This document shows, in pieces, positions 51,490 through 63,600 of a DNA stretch of 64,000 nucleotides. The position numbers and the translations under genes were made by a program. Under the pieces are notes generated by a model. That model had not been told where the DNA came from and did not search any database. It saw nothing but the letters and a program-made list of their open reading frames with translations. The stretch's first letter is position 1; every line of letters begins with the position of its first letter. Source of the DNA: Oscarella lobularis (Eukaryota > Porifera > Homoscleromorpha > Homosclerophorida > Oscarellidae); NCBI RefSeq assembly GCF_947507565.1, contig NC_089188.1, positions 186,001-250,000 of the forward strand, in the 5' to 3' direction.

Positions 51490-52675
51490 AAATTTTTATG
51501 AAAGCGGTACCGTCAGCTGAGAAATAGCGCCAATAACTTCCTATTATGGTCAGTAGTAGACAAGTTGATTAATTGAATGAGAGGAAAGTTGAGAGTGCCT
51601 GACCAGCTGACTCAATTTTCCCAGTAGTTCTGCGTTCATGTCTGATAAATAACCAATCTGATCTCATGCAGTGCAACGCCACATAGGCAACGTAACGTGA
51701 GTGAAACCCTATCTAGAGAAGGAAAGCTATCATTTGCCGGACAGACAGAGCTATCAATGCAAACCTTGAAACCTTTTAAGAAAATAGCCTATGAGGTGTT
51801 AGAGGCGGGGACTATGAATAAAGCGACGGTGCTACCGGATGTAGCTGACGTCAATACAATTAATTTTCACTTATCAGTTGTCCTGCAATCTTGCAGGAGC
51901 CAGCAAGTAGTAGACAGCACGGTGGTCAGCCGAAATCGGTCCGCAGCTTACCTCTCGGTCTTCGTTTGGTAACGCGTAACATAGAAAGGTCGTAACAGAA
52001 CGTTGAATAAAAGCGGTGCTGTCAGCTGAGCAATGGCGCCAATAACGTCGGATAATTAAATAAGAGGAAAGTTCCGGCCCAGCTGACTCGGCCCAGCTTC
52101 CTATTATGGCCAGTAGGCGACAAGTTGATTAATTGAATGAGAGGAAGGTTGAGAGTGCCTGACAAGCTGACTCATTTTTCCAATAGTTCTGCGTTCATGT
52201 CTGATAAATAACCAATCCGATCTTATGCAGTGCAACGCCACATAGGCAACGTAACGTGAGTTAAACCCTATCTAGAGAAGGAAAGCTATCATTTGCTTGA
52301 CGGACAGAGCTATCAATGCAAACCTTGAAACCGTTTGAGAAAATAGCCTATGAGGTGTTAGAGGCGGGGACTATGAATAAAGCGACGGTGCTACCGGATG
52401 TAGCTGACGTCATATACAATTAATTTTCCCTTATCAGTTGTCCTGCAATCTTGCAGGAGCTAGCAAGTAGTAGACAGAGCGGTGGTCAGCCGAAATCGGT
52501 TTGCAGCTTACCTCTCGGTCTTCGTTTGGTAACGCGTAACATAGAAAGTTCGTAACAGAACGTTGAATAAAAGCGGCGCTGTCAGCTGAGCTATGGCGCC
52601 AATAACGTCGGATAATTACATCAGAGGAAAGTGTCGGTTCAGCTGACTCGGCCCAGCTGACTCGGCCCAGCGGAC
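51490..52675 (+). repeat. 560-bp tandem duplication, two full units plus a partial third
   Basis: CTATTATGG followed by nearly identical sequence starts at 51541 and 52101, giving a 560-bp period. A third start (aagcggcgctgtcagctgag, about 52570) runs into a short array of cagctgactcggcc units ending near 52675. Each full unit contains a perfect hairpin CCTGCAATCTTGCAGG. The array lies directly upstream of the TATA box of the 52.9-kb gene, so it may be a duplicated upstream regulatory region. Confidence 0.8.
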
Positions 52676-52686
52676 TCGAGTTTGAC

Positions 52687-52694
52687 TATAAAAG
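52687..52694 (+). promoter_or_regulatory. TATA box candidate (TATAAAAG)
   Basis: A canonical TATAAAAG lies 248 bases before the ATG at 52935. A start site near 52718 would give a 5' UTR of about 215 bases. It follows immediately after the cagctgactcggcc array. Confidence 0.5.
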
Positions 52695-52934
52695 CTGACT
52701 GTCGGCGAGAGGGAATTCAGCTGCGCAGCAACTGCACAACAGACACAAACTTTTTGCAAAACTTTGCGATTATTTTCCGGTAATTTCTGTTGGAGTAGAT
52801 GTCTACCCTCGATCGAATCGAATACACACCACATCCGAGAAGAATACAACAGAATTTGAACCTCCCTTGAAACTTTAATGAAAATCATCTTGATCATAAT
52901 CCATCTGTTGTTGTTTAGGTTTTACAAAGGAAAG

Positions 52935-53496
52935 ATGCGTTTTGGACTAACTTTGTTTATTGCCGCCGCATGGTTCGTGACAATGTCAAAAGTAAAATTT
53001 TAATTAAAAACATTCAGTATCTTTAAGAAAATACATGTGTTTTCAGTGTGAACGCATGGGATACTTTTATTTCACCTCATCGCCGGACATAGTGACGTAC
53101 TATCCAAAAGGCGGATCCGACGTAGTTAAGATGGATGTGGGAAACGGAACGTCTATAGTGGGAAACGACTACATTCAATACATTCCCGGAGCATTGGCAC
53201 CTTATAACAAGGGAAGTGCGATGTGGCTTTTCAACATAACAGCCCAGCCAAGCAAAGCATGCGTCCTCGCCCACTACGGGGACGATTATCCAAGAACCGA
53301 ACTTATCGTTGCTACCGACTCAGGAAACAGATATACGGAGTATTGGGGAAAAACGGTGCGCACATTCATTTTACAAAAAATCGGAACAGCGACTGGTGTT
53401 ATGTCCACTGGAGGCTACTGGGCAGAATTTTCTATAACCTGCTTTGACGCTGAAAACGACTCGATTGCCGATGCAGATAACGCTCATGGCATATAA
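52935..53496 (+). CDS. Small secreted protein of unknown function (2 exons, 168 aa)
   Basis: Exons are 52935-52991 and 53047-53496, joined in phase 0 by a 55-base intron (aaa|gtaaaa ... tttcag). Exon 1 is exactly a signal peptide (MRFGLTLFIAAAWFVTMSK). The mature part is about 150 residues with three cysteines, several aromatic residues and NxT/S sites (for example NGT, NIT), ending in an Asp-rich tail. No family is recognised; beta-rich secreted lectin- or defence-type proteins are possible but unsupported. Confidence 0.7.
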
Positions 53497-53958
53497 CGTG
53501 ACGACACATGAGTCAAGCCGAAGAATATGACAGAACTCTCAATGGTGTTTGTCTTGCTGCGATGTTTTGTGTGTATGATGCTGTACGTTTGTCAGAATTC
53601 ATGTTGACGCATTGCATAGAATTAAGTAGTGACAGTTCCTCCATCTTCTCGTTACGCCTACACTTGTTTAGAGCCAATGACTAGAACCGTCTCACACGGT
53701 TCAGAAGTCAGGGGATTGGTGAAATCAAGGGCCTGAAGGCGACAAGGAAGCTACGTGTCCCGGCCGCGAGATCGAGATAATATATACCTCAATTAATAGA
53801 CTGCTTCCTGATTTAGACTGCTTCCTGATTTTCAAACACATGAATCTCTTCTTTTGGAAGACGCTTGACTAAAATCCAAAGTTCGATCGTTACCAGAGAA
53901 AGGACTAAGTAGGCTTTATGAGAGCAGACAAAAACGACAGCTGCTCGGAAAATAATTT
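53497..53958. other. Intergenic, no gene seen
   Basis: 3' flank of the secreted-protein gene; nothing else recognised. Confidence 0.5.
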
Positions 53959-54880
53959 GGCGAGGCCCCTTTTGAGGGATTAATATCACCCGGCCACGAG
54001 ATTCTTGCCTGCGACGGACGCGGTAAACGTCGTACACACGTATACTTCTAGTAGAAACAAGGCATGCCTCTAAGCTTGCTTCACGTCGTCGGAAAAAAGC
54101 CTCCGATGCATGACAAAGGATAGACGAGCCTCGAAGCAGAGAAGGGTATTTTCGAGTCTAGCTCGATGAAGATTCAATGAGCTCCGTCGAATGCCTGTCT
54201 CAACGTAGAACTTCAGTATGCCTTCAAACGGAACGATCGACTTCCGCTTGCAAGGCTTTCCTTCTGCTTTGAGATGCGAAAAACGGCTCGGGAGACCCCT
54301 TAGAGAGCCTCACTTTTGTAAAAACGATACCGCCACGCAATATCACTTCGAATTGTCTTCGACAACTGTTGCTGACGCCAAAAATGGTACCTCGCCATAA
54401 TTCTAGTTGAAAAAGGAAACACACCTTAGCTGTTGGCCCGGATCAAAACAGGAGAGTCCCGGAGACGAACTGGACTTCGAAACAACGAAAGATCTGTACA
54501 TAGCAAATTCCCGCGGTACGAGACAAAGTCTTCGAGTAGGTGAGTTTCCATTCAACTGTAACGCCTGTTATAGGTGACTTCGAAGAGCCAAGGATGTCAT
54601 CTAACGATCAATATGACATGGGTCGAGAATTCGACGGATAGAAATTGCAGTAAGTAACGCTGGGTACAAAAAAAGGCGTTAGATACTCGAGAGCCGTTTG
54701 AGTGCCAAATTCCAGCCAGTCCACTTAGAAAATTCATCTAGCCCAAGCCTTCTTGTTCTGAGTGGACTGAGCTTTGGAGCTATTTACGGGGCATGTCCAT
54801 TCCTTTCATAATTGCAATTTCATCAGCTACTACTGTGATTAGTCTCTTTTCGATCTTTCTCGAACTACTAAAACATCCTT
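53959..54880 (+). repeat. Dispersed repeat, longest copy
   Basis: The first half (53959-54420) matches 58902-59290 (GCGAGGCCCC start, gacgagcctcga, gagaccccttag, gagcctcac in the same order). The second half (54500-54880) matches 39590-39985. This copy links the two partial copies into one family of about 0.9 kb. No protein-coding potential is conserved. Confidence 0.6.
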
Positions 54881-55296
54881 TTATTTTCACATATTTCTTT
54901 AGCTATGAGTTATAGGTTACTCGACTTCCGTTTCCTATGTTTCGATTATTTATTTATGAGTCATAGGTTACTCGACTTCCATTCCTTTTTTTCTAGTATT
55001 TATTTATCCGTGTAACCGTTTAACTTTTGACTCAATTGTTGCGATGCAGCATCGTTCTTATACCTACTAGTTTTGTAAATTATTGAACGCTACCAAAGCG
55101 GTATTGGATGCGCGAGTTATTGAAACCCTAATTAATCTTTGTATGAGGCTACTCTACATCCTGCGTGAGGGACAACTATTAATTGCATAGAAGACTTGAT
55201 ATTAGCATCTGTGACAGAACGAACAATACAAAAACAAACGAGATCAATCAAAGACATTGCAATGGACAAAACGGAATCAGTATATCATTGCTGAAC
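54881..55296. other. Intergenic, no gene seen
   Basis: A direct repeat (gagttataggttactcgacttcc, in part) occurs near 54906 and 54958. Nothing else is seen. Confidence 0.5.
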
Positions 55297-55793
55297 TCAG
55301 CAGCGATGATTTGTTATCAGGTACTGAACAAGCCTTGTGGAGAAATCCTGGCAATTTCTCGCTCCATTGCCAAACGACTGGTAACCATTTCCATACTGAG
55401 AAATAAATCTCTCAATGTCCCTTGGAGTGGCATTGCTTCTTCCCTCGTGGATCGTTCGAATGTATCTCGTACGATCAGGATTTCGCATGTTTACGTATCT
55501 GACGCCGCCCGGAACGTGGTCAGCATATCCCTTGAACAGGACGACTGTATGAACGTAGCCGTATGGCAAATTTATGCGACTGCGGATGCACTGAGGAGCT
55601 GCGCCCACCACGACCTCCTTTACTCTGTTCATTCGCTGCACGGCCGTATAGACATCTTCGCACGAGCGATCATTATCTACAGGAATGAAGTTTTTGGGAG
55701 TATGGCTGTCGTTTCCTTTTTACCATCGTAATAAATGTTGGCACTGCAGCACTGAGCTAAGAGCAAAAAAACTAGCACCAGAAGAGAACGCAT
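55297..55793 (-). CDS. Secreted protein with NCxDF motif, possibly NlpC/P60-LRAT fold (2 exons)
   Basis: Minus-strand exons are 55724-55793 and 55297-55676, joined in phase 1 by a 47-base intron (gatg|gtaaaa ... cctgtag). Exon 1 encodes a signal peptide (MRSLLVLVFLLLAQC). The mature protein is about 130 residues. A His in GYVHTVVLFKG is followed about 75 residues later by ARNCQDFSTRLVQYL, an arrangement like the His and NCxxF Cys of LRAT/PPPDE-type papain-fold enzymes. A thiol hydrolase or acyltransferase role is inferred from this motif alone. A TATA-like TTTATAA lies about 46 bases upstream of the ATG on the minus strand. Confidence 0.6.
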
Positions 55794-56542
55794 GTCTTCT
55801 CCTTTTGCTTGAATGCCAGCCCAGTAGTCTCAACGTAGGTTATAAAGGCTTAGACGTAACAACTGATTTCCGCCATACTTTCATAACCATGCACGTGAGT
55901 CTGACAACGAAGGATGTTTACGGTATACTTCCGAAATAGTTACTTATATGCTGGCTGCCGCTAAAGCAGCTGCTTTGCAATGCTAGAGGAAGCTGAGCCT
56001 CATTATTGAATGTTCTCTCATTGTTTGGGTCAGATAAAGAAGGCAGCAGTGAAACGGATAAGGGTAATCATTTCAAAGGAGAGACTCATATATGGCTATT
56101 GCCTCTCGCTAAGCAAACGAGGCTTTCTAACATGTTATAGCTTTCAGTCACTACAGATTATATAAGTCATTTCCTCTCTTTTGGCAAATAAGTGAGGAAG
56201 TTTATGTCGTATAGATTTTGTGGTTGGCGACCAGTCGTCCAGATACTCTTTTCTCGTCCTAATCGGAATATCTCGGACTCCATAGGCACTTTTGTCTTTA
56301 ACCGGGTAACTGTAAAAGAGAAAAGTTAACCATTTTCACTGAATTGTTCTGCAGGACGCGTACGATCTTCGGCGAGTATCGAATGTGCTTTGAAGTCATT
56401 TCTCTACTCTACGAAAAATCGAGGCCCTCCGATGTTTCGTACGTGTCACATTTGTTTCAGCCAGCGAGACAAACAATTCACGAATAACCAAGCAAACGTA
56501 AGAAACATGCCAAGAAGTCCTGCGCTTTTGATGAACTTGTTT
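55794..56542. other. Intergenic between convergently arranged secreted genes, no gene seen
   Basis: No exon, repeat or RNA gene could be supported. Short reading frames on both strands lack splice sites or relatives. Confidence 0.5.
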
Positions 56543-58387
56543 CTACATAGCATTATCGGCTTTCATGAGTTCCACCATGGCCTCACCCATGGCTTGACCG
56601 ACGTTCATGTACGTCTCAGCATTGCCGTTGTAGTGGGCCCCCGAGCTTCCTCCCATTGACAACGGGTGGGTGTACACGGCAGCAACGTTACCTTTAAATT
56701 CTAAAAGAGGAAAATCAAAGGTAACAAACTTTGAAAGTTGAAACCGGCTTACCTGGATACTTAGCCGGATTGGCAACGTTGAGCATAGCGTCGAGGATCA
56801 CGCCTCCACCGTCGGTAGAGCCATTAACGGTCTGACCGAGTGACGCAGTGACGAATTTAGCATTCGGTGCCTTGAACTGAGCGCGCAGAGTCTTGATCAA
56901 CTTGACGAGGTTGATTTCGTATCTCGTTGCGAGACCTATATCGCGACTATCTCGATCACCTTGCCACCAGAAGAAACCAGCGATATCGTAGCTTGTTGCC
57001 CCGGGGAAAAAATATGTGAGATTGGAGAGGATATATTCAGTACGGTTGGTGTCTCCGTCGTATTGCTCGCCCGCCATCCAGCCAATAGGCTTTGGAGTTG
57101 TGCCCTTTTGCCATTTCGCAGGCGACTGATGGTACCCAGCATATTCCCAGGTGACGTTTTTCTTGTCTTTGTATTCCCAGCCAGGGCTTCCAGGCGGGAG
57201 CAGATCCCAGCCCAAAGCTCTATTGCCTATGCAGGCCTTAAGGATCATCACTCGATTTTTTGTGGCGTTGCCTTCAAAGACAGAACCAAGGTAAGAGACA
57301 ACATCTATGTACACAACTAGTAGCTATTGTATGGTGACCAGCACGATATTGGTTTCATCCCAATCCAAAGTTCTAATTACCCTCAATTACCCTCGGATTC
57401 GTCTAAGGTGATTAACTAATCAAACCTTGGGAGCATGACTCCATCTTATTGTATGGCACGTGAATCTCGACCAATATCATAAACGTCGTATATCTAACAT
57501 TCGAGTAGCCTGTTCTCTCCATCATTTGTCGAGAGTCACGCCCATGTAATAAATAACTTGTTGAACAGTAGTCATGTTCTATGATGTCATTGAAAGCCTC
57601 TAACCTTGGATTTCTGGCCCTTTTACTCCGTGGAGAGAAAGGGCTATGTCCCACTCGAGCTCATTTTGTGATAGACTCGATTGTGGGTGTGAAAGAAGTA
57701 GCGTCTACGCAAAGTCGAATTCGTTTCTACTTACAAAACGAGGCTCCTTTCTCTCCACGGAGTATAGAAGGAAAAGGGCCTGGCATACAAGGCTATGCCT
57801 CGCCTTGGGCAATTGAATTATTTACGATGACATACCACGGTCATGGGATATCTAGTTAGTTTGGTCGATTTAGGCCTAATGCACTAATTTAATAACCCTT
57901 TGCCCAGGCCAACGGGGTAGGATTGGCACGCCGGCCGGTGCCCTCGATCCTCCCACGCATCAAACTTCATATGAGCATCATATGAGTATCGTATGAGTAT
58001 CGTATGAGTAAAGTATTCGCCCAACGTACCGACATAGTTTCCAATGCCAAGTTCGGGACCAATGGTCTTCCCGGTGACTGTCATAAACTCGTTGTGCGCT
58101 AGATTTGAGTGTTCGAACGACGAGTTGCCACTGCCAATGACTTCAACGTAGCGGACGTCCTCGCGAACAGCCCACGTATTCGACGAATGGTTCCACAGAT
58201 AAGGGTACTTGTGCTCGGTCTTGACGGCATATCCGAGTGAGCCGTTGACGTTGTCCGGGCCAATTTTCCCCTCACCCAGCATGTTGGACTGTCCCATGAG
58301 GACGTAGACGTCGACCTTATCGCCCGAACAGAGTAGAGCCGGCATGATGAGAACTGAAGCAAAGAACGTGGCTGTGAGATAACCCAT
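56543..58387 (-). CDS. Sialate O-acetylesterase-like SGNH hydrolase (SASA/CE6 family), secreted
   Basis: Minus-strand exons are 58030-58387, 56753-57304 and 56543-56700, all joined in phase 1. The first intron is 725 bases and holds a MITE; the second is 52 bases. The protein is about 355 residues with a signal peptide (MGYLTATFFASVLIMPALLC). The nucleophile block is VLMGQSNMLGEG, with the Ser of GQSN. A second block is FFWWQGDRD, and the C-terminal block GAHYNGNAETY supplies the His. These define the SASA/DUF303 carbohydrate-esterase group, which removes acetyl groups from sialic acid or plant-type polysaccharides. The substrate cannot be told from sequence. Length agrees with single-domain members. 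Confidence 0.85.
57596..57800. mobile_element. MITE inside intron 1 of the SASA gene
   Basis: Terminal inverted repeats of about 45-58 bp: the left contains ACTCCGTGGAGAGAAAGG (about 57625) and the right its complement CCTTTCTCTCCACGGAGT (57744). Outside these, GGCCCTTTT pairs with AAAAGGGCC. The centre is about 100 bases and non-coding. A four-unit tatgag(c/t)atc(g) minisatellite lies nearby at 57968-58010. Confidence 0.7.
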
Positions 58388-58899
58388 TTTGAACAATAGG
58401 ATGACGAGAAGAGGCAACTTCCTGCACCAAATTCAAGATCTAAATATCCCTCAGAGTTATTGCGCTTGCGTAAATGCAGAGGGTTTGTAAAGGAGAACGC
58501 TCTTGATCTGGGTGGAGTACGGTAATTAGTTTTGTTTACGCGACGGACCGTCGGGTGACCACGTGTGTGGGGGTTGCCACACGGAAGTGCATTTAGCTAT
58601 GTGTAGTCTGCGTGTAGACTAGTAGTTGTGTTCGGGCAGAAACGACAAACTCAACGGGTTTTAGTTTGCGTGCACACTGCTTGACAGTGAGGCTTCCAAT
58701 GATCATTCGATCGATCGATCAAGTATACTTTTGGCTGCGTTCCCCAAAGAAACCTCGCTTTGTTTAATTTATGATTTTTTAAAACTTTGTCTCAGGTCAC
58801 CACAATAATTGATCCTTTTGCGTAGATCCGAAACAAACAACGTATAATAATTGCACTATCAGATGCGTCTTTTATTAAAATATGTCACCCGGACAAACC
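58388..58899. other. 5' flank of the SASA gene
   Basis: No coding exon. A GATCGATCGATC tract lies at about 58709-58720. Promoter elements could not be assigned. Confidence 0.4.
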
Positions 58900-59875
58900 G
58901 TGGGCGAGGCCCCCTTTGAGGGTTCAGAATCACCCGGGCCATGAAACAATTGCTCGCAGCGGCTGCTGCGAATATCGTACGCACGTATAATTTGAGCCTA
59001 AGCGATGCACACCTCTAAGCCTGCTTTAGCTTGACGGAGAAAAGGATGCGACTTACGATGGAGGAGAGACGAGCCTCGATAGAGCGACGGACAAATTCGT
59101 CCCTGCGCCATGGAGAAGCGCTGAAATGCGTCGACTGCGCCGTCCTCCTGTAGGTCTTAGCCGTATCTTCAAACGCAACTATCAACTCGCGCCGGCTGGC
59201 TTTTCCTTCTCCTTTGGCAACACAAAAAACAGTAGTGAGACCCCTTAGGGAGCCTCACTCTTTCAAAAAGGTTCGATTGTCCAGCAAAAGTTCACCATTT
59301 CACTGCCGCAAAAGTGAACGGCGAAATAATTACTCCTAAAAGATTTGCTTTGCTTTTTTGTCAACAGTCACCCGGATGTAGACAAGACGTCACTTGACAT
59401 CAGCTGATTCAGCTTTCGCGGATTTTCTAGCCGAATCGAGCTCGTCCGGCTCTCCGAGCGAGCTTTCATTTGCTGTTTGTGGGTCGAAATTGCTCATGAC
59501 ACAACTCGATAGAAAGTGAGGCCTCCTAATGGGTCTCACGAGCAGTTTTTCGCCTCGCGAAACCGAAGGAAAGGCTGGAAGAGGCGAATCGATCGATCAG
59601 TTTAAAGGTACAGCTACAGCTGACACTGCGACAGTGCGATCGACGCGTCTTATTCGTTCCCCATCGCGAAAGAGCGAATTTAGCCTTTGCTCTTTCGACG
59701 CTCGTCTCTCCTCCGTCTTCAGTCGAATGCTTCTCTCCTGCGACTGAGAGAAAGCTTAGGGATGTGTTTCATCTGGGTTAGACCATTTAGGCACGAGCAA
59801 TGCTCTCATCGGCCGCCAAGAGCAAAAGTCTAGTGGCCCGGCCTGTACCGAGCCCTCAAAAGGGGCCTCACCCAC
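58900..59875. mobile_element. Non-autonomous TIR element, about 976 bp
   Basis: The left end (58900-58940: GTGGGCGAGGCCCC, then gggcc) is the inverted complement of the right end (59835-59875), with about 30 of 40 positions pairing, including the outer GTGGGYGAGGCCCCYTTTGA. The first 390 bases are also related to the dispersed repeat at 53959-54420, which begins with the same GCGAGGCCCC terminus. No transposase is encoded and no target-site duplication is obvious. Confidence 0.6.
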
Positions 59876-60624
59876 TTTCTCGTTTTAGGTTCCTATTTGC
59901 TGTCGTAATTGCTATTTCTTTTAATGGTGAAGATAATCAACGCAGCTTTTTAGTCATCCTACACGATCTCTGTCCTACGCGTGAGCCACTTTAATTTAAT
60001 TCGATTAATTTTTATTTTTTATTTTTCATTTTTAACGAAGCATTTTTAGACGTCACTTTTGTCAGGAATGAAGTGGCCACGGAGAGAAATCGACCTAAAG
60101 AGTGGTGCGTAACGCGATAATATTTGATTCTATTTTATCACGGAATCGAATAAGAAATGTGTAGCTCTCTCTCTCTATTCCAAGCTGCTGCTTCAGTGGA
60201 TTTTTGAACTCTGCCTTTGATCAAACAGGTACTATCTCTATATATGTTATGTAGACGCACTTGGCATGTCTCTATAGAGACGTTTCCTTTCGAAGGAAGC
60301 CGTGGGAAAGAGAAGGCGAACGATGGAAAATGTCAAGGAGGTAGGGAACGAAAGAGTTAGCCTCGGATCATCTCCTCCGATCATTATAATAATTGCCATC
60401 TTGTCCGGTCCCCAAACGCCTAAAGGCAGTCTGGACGGATCACGCTCTCACGTGTTTATCGCCCAATGGAAGCTTCGTCCTCAAATGTGATACGCGTGAG
60501 GCGTTGGCATTTGGCACCAGGCAGAGTGATCACCTCTTTACTCAGCTAAGCGTCATCGAGTAAGGCTGTCTTTCTCGCGTCTTGGAATCGTCAAATCGAT
60601 CGAAGGAAATAAACGCCAGAGGAG
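59876..60624. other. 5' flank of the MAM/LDLa gene
   Basis: A ctctctctct tract lies near 60165 and a tatctctatatatg tract near 60233. Otherwise no gene or repeat is recognised. Confidence 0.4.
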
Positions 60625-63600
60625 ATGGCATCTTCTTTCCGTTGGAGAACCTTCGCCACTCTCTTCGCCCTCATTTTGGCCAACAGTAAGAAATCAGCGC
60701 CAGTTTTATTGTAGCAAAATTGACCTGTCTGACTTCTACTACCTCGTTACCTGAGGTGATGGGGAAGAAATGGGGCGTTTTTCTATGTTTTGTATATGTT
60801 ACAATACCGCGGCGAGTGTGGGATACGCTAGTTATAGGACGAGGGCGGGCCAGCGGCCTGAGGCAAAATCCCACGAGCATTAGTCGTAGTGTAAATTGGT
60901 TTATGTAATGGCACGCGATCGCCAAGCCAGACGAAGCGCGAATTCAAAGGCTATTCTTCCCACTCTAATGAGCGCTTCTCATTGGCACGCGATCACGTGT
61001 CGATATATACGTGTGGGGCGTAATTCATTCTCATTCTCTTTTTTTTGTTTTCATCGTAGGTCAAGCGCAGCAACGTAAGAACACCTAGTCTTTATTCCGC
61101 AGAACAATTTCCTCTTCGTAGCGACGTGCGCCAGTCTGAAGCAGGACTTCGAAACGGGTTGGGGTCTATTCTCCCAAAGCCGATCGGACGACTTCGATTG
61201 GACGCGCGATTCTCGCGGCACGCCGTCGTCGAGCACGGGACCGAGCAGGGACTACGATCCGGGCACGGCGGCCGGCTGGTACGTTTACATCGAGACGTCG
61301 TTTCCGCGTAGCAACGGCGACGTGGCGCGAATCGATTCGACTTCGTTTCCGCCGCTTATGCCGTCGAAAACGTGCATGATCCAATTCGGCTATCACATGT
61401 ACGGCGCGACGACGAGAACGCTCAACGTTTCGGTGACCGACGTCGTGACGAAGAAAGAATACATTCTCTTTTCGGAGACCGGGAACAAGGGAAATCAGTG
61501 GAATTGCGGGAGCATCAGTTTCGATCGGACGCAGATTACAGGCAATTGGACGGTGAGGATCATTTTCGTGGGAAAAGACGCTTTTTAAATTTTTTGTTAG
61601 ATGTCTTTTACTGCTGTAAGGGGGACAAATTTTACCGGCGATATTGCGGTTGATGGTATCGAGCCGTCGCCTGGCTGCGGCTGCGGTAAGGCGAAGAACC
61701 AACGACGACGGATTTCGAAACGTTTTTTTTCGTTTATCTTGCAGCTGGTCCGTCGTATCCTTGCATTGAAACCAGCACCGATTTTGATTCTGGCTGGGGC
61801 ATGTTTAGCAACAATGATACTGTGGACGATTTCGACTGGACTCTACGACGAGGCACGACGCCGAGCTTTTTGACGGGTCCGACGGGTCCGACTCGGGATC
61901 ACACTACGGGATCCGGTAAGGGGAAGAAATCTTTATGATAAAATTATCTTGATTCGGTTTCTCTATTTTAGGTCAGTACGCTTACATTGAGACGAGTTTT
62001 CCGCGAGCAAACGGCGACGAGGCGCATCTCTTTTCGAAGTGGATTCAGGGAAGTGGAAACGACTGCAGCTGCACGATGTCGTTCTGGTATCACATGTACG
62101 GCGCCACGACTGGCACGCTTCGAGTTGAGATCGAGAAAATGGGCCAGCAGGGACCTCGCGCTGTAGTCTGGTTGAAGACGGGAAACCAAGGCAATCAATG
62201 GATAAACGACTTCGTATGTCTCAACGCGACGTCGCTCTATCGCATCGTTTTTGTCGGCGTTCGGGGAACGAGTTTCACGGGAGATACCGCCATCGACGAC
62301 ATCAAACTGAATAACTGCAAATGTCCAAGTAACTTAGGCTTCTAAATAATAATTAATATTTTATTAAATTTCTTTGTTTGTAGAGCCTTTACCGCAGCCA
62401 ATCCGTAAGACTTTCTTAAGTTTAAGCGCATTGGGTTTTTTGATTTTCTTTATATAGCCGTTATGGCTACCAATTGCACATTTGGCGTTGGCTCAACCGG
62501 CACTTTCTGCGATTGGAAGCAACCCATATCTCCGGACGTCTTCTGGGTGACGAAGCACGGACAATCGGTGACTCCCGACACGGGACCCGACGGCGGTTAC
62601 GGCGGAACGGGTCGCTACGCTCTCGTAACGAGCTCCGGTCAGACGGGCGCGGCAATCATGATGGGCCCGTGGATCAAGTACAACGAATCGAAGAACGCTC
62701 AACTGACAATAGCGTATAATATGTACGGAAAAGACATCGTTAATCTCACTGTCGGCTACGAGATGATGTTGTACGACGACACTGTGGGTCTCGTTCCGCA
62801 GCCGGTCGTGCCACTGCAGACGTATCAAGGCGATCAGGGGCAGGGATGGAATGTGATGACTATTGATTTGGCGGCGGCTATTGGCGGAAAGAGTTGCGGC
62901 GGGGGCATGATCATTTTCCGAATTCACATTACGGCTTTTGTCGACGGAAGCGATTTGGGCGACATCGCCATTGACAGCATCATATTTTCACCTAAGCCAG
63001 CCAGTAAGACTAAGAGAAATAGAGTAATTATGCATAATAAGACGAATCCACGCCTCTAATTAATTAATTAATTATTTAATTCTTGTTTTTAGATCCTTGC
63101 CGTGACGACCAGTTTCCCTGTCCCTTCTTCTTCGGCGGCGGTTTTAACTGTTTGACGAACGTCCGATGTAACGGACGTCGAAACTGTTTCTCGGCCGACG
63201 ACGAGGCCAATTGCCCGGAGAGTTGCACATTCGAGTCGGGATTCTGCACGTGGCGAAACGGAACGACCGACACGGAGCAGTGGACGCGACGACAGGGCCG
63301 CACGCCGTCGTTTAACACGGGCCCGTCCAGCGATCACACGACAGGAAACAGCTCAGGTGAATATTATCTACATGCGAAATTTTATTTATAACTGATTTGT
63401 TTAAATAAGGCTATTATCTTTATTTGGAAACGAGCGGATCTCGTCCGGGTGACTACGCCGAACTCTTGTCGCCGCAATTCTCTCAAACGGGCGCGCAATG
63501 TTTGATCTCCTTCTGGTATCACATGTACGGAGCGTCGATCGGCACGCTTCAAGTCGTTCTCAAGTCGTCGAGCGGACAACGCGTCCTTTGGCAGCTAGCC

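Noticed and set aside
57884-58029. C-terminal extension of the first SASA exon (THTILIRYSYD...)
   Set aside because: It is intron read-through: a good donor (tcg|gtacgt) ends the exon at 58030 and the esterase sequence continues at 57304.
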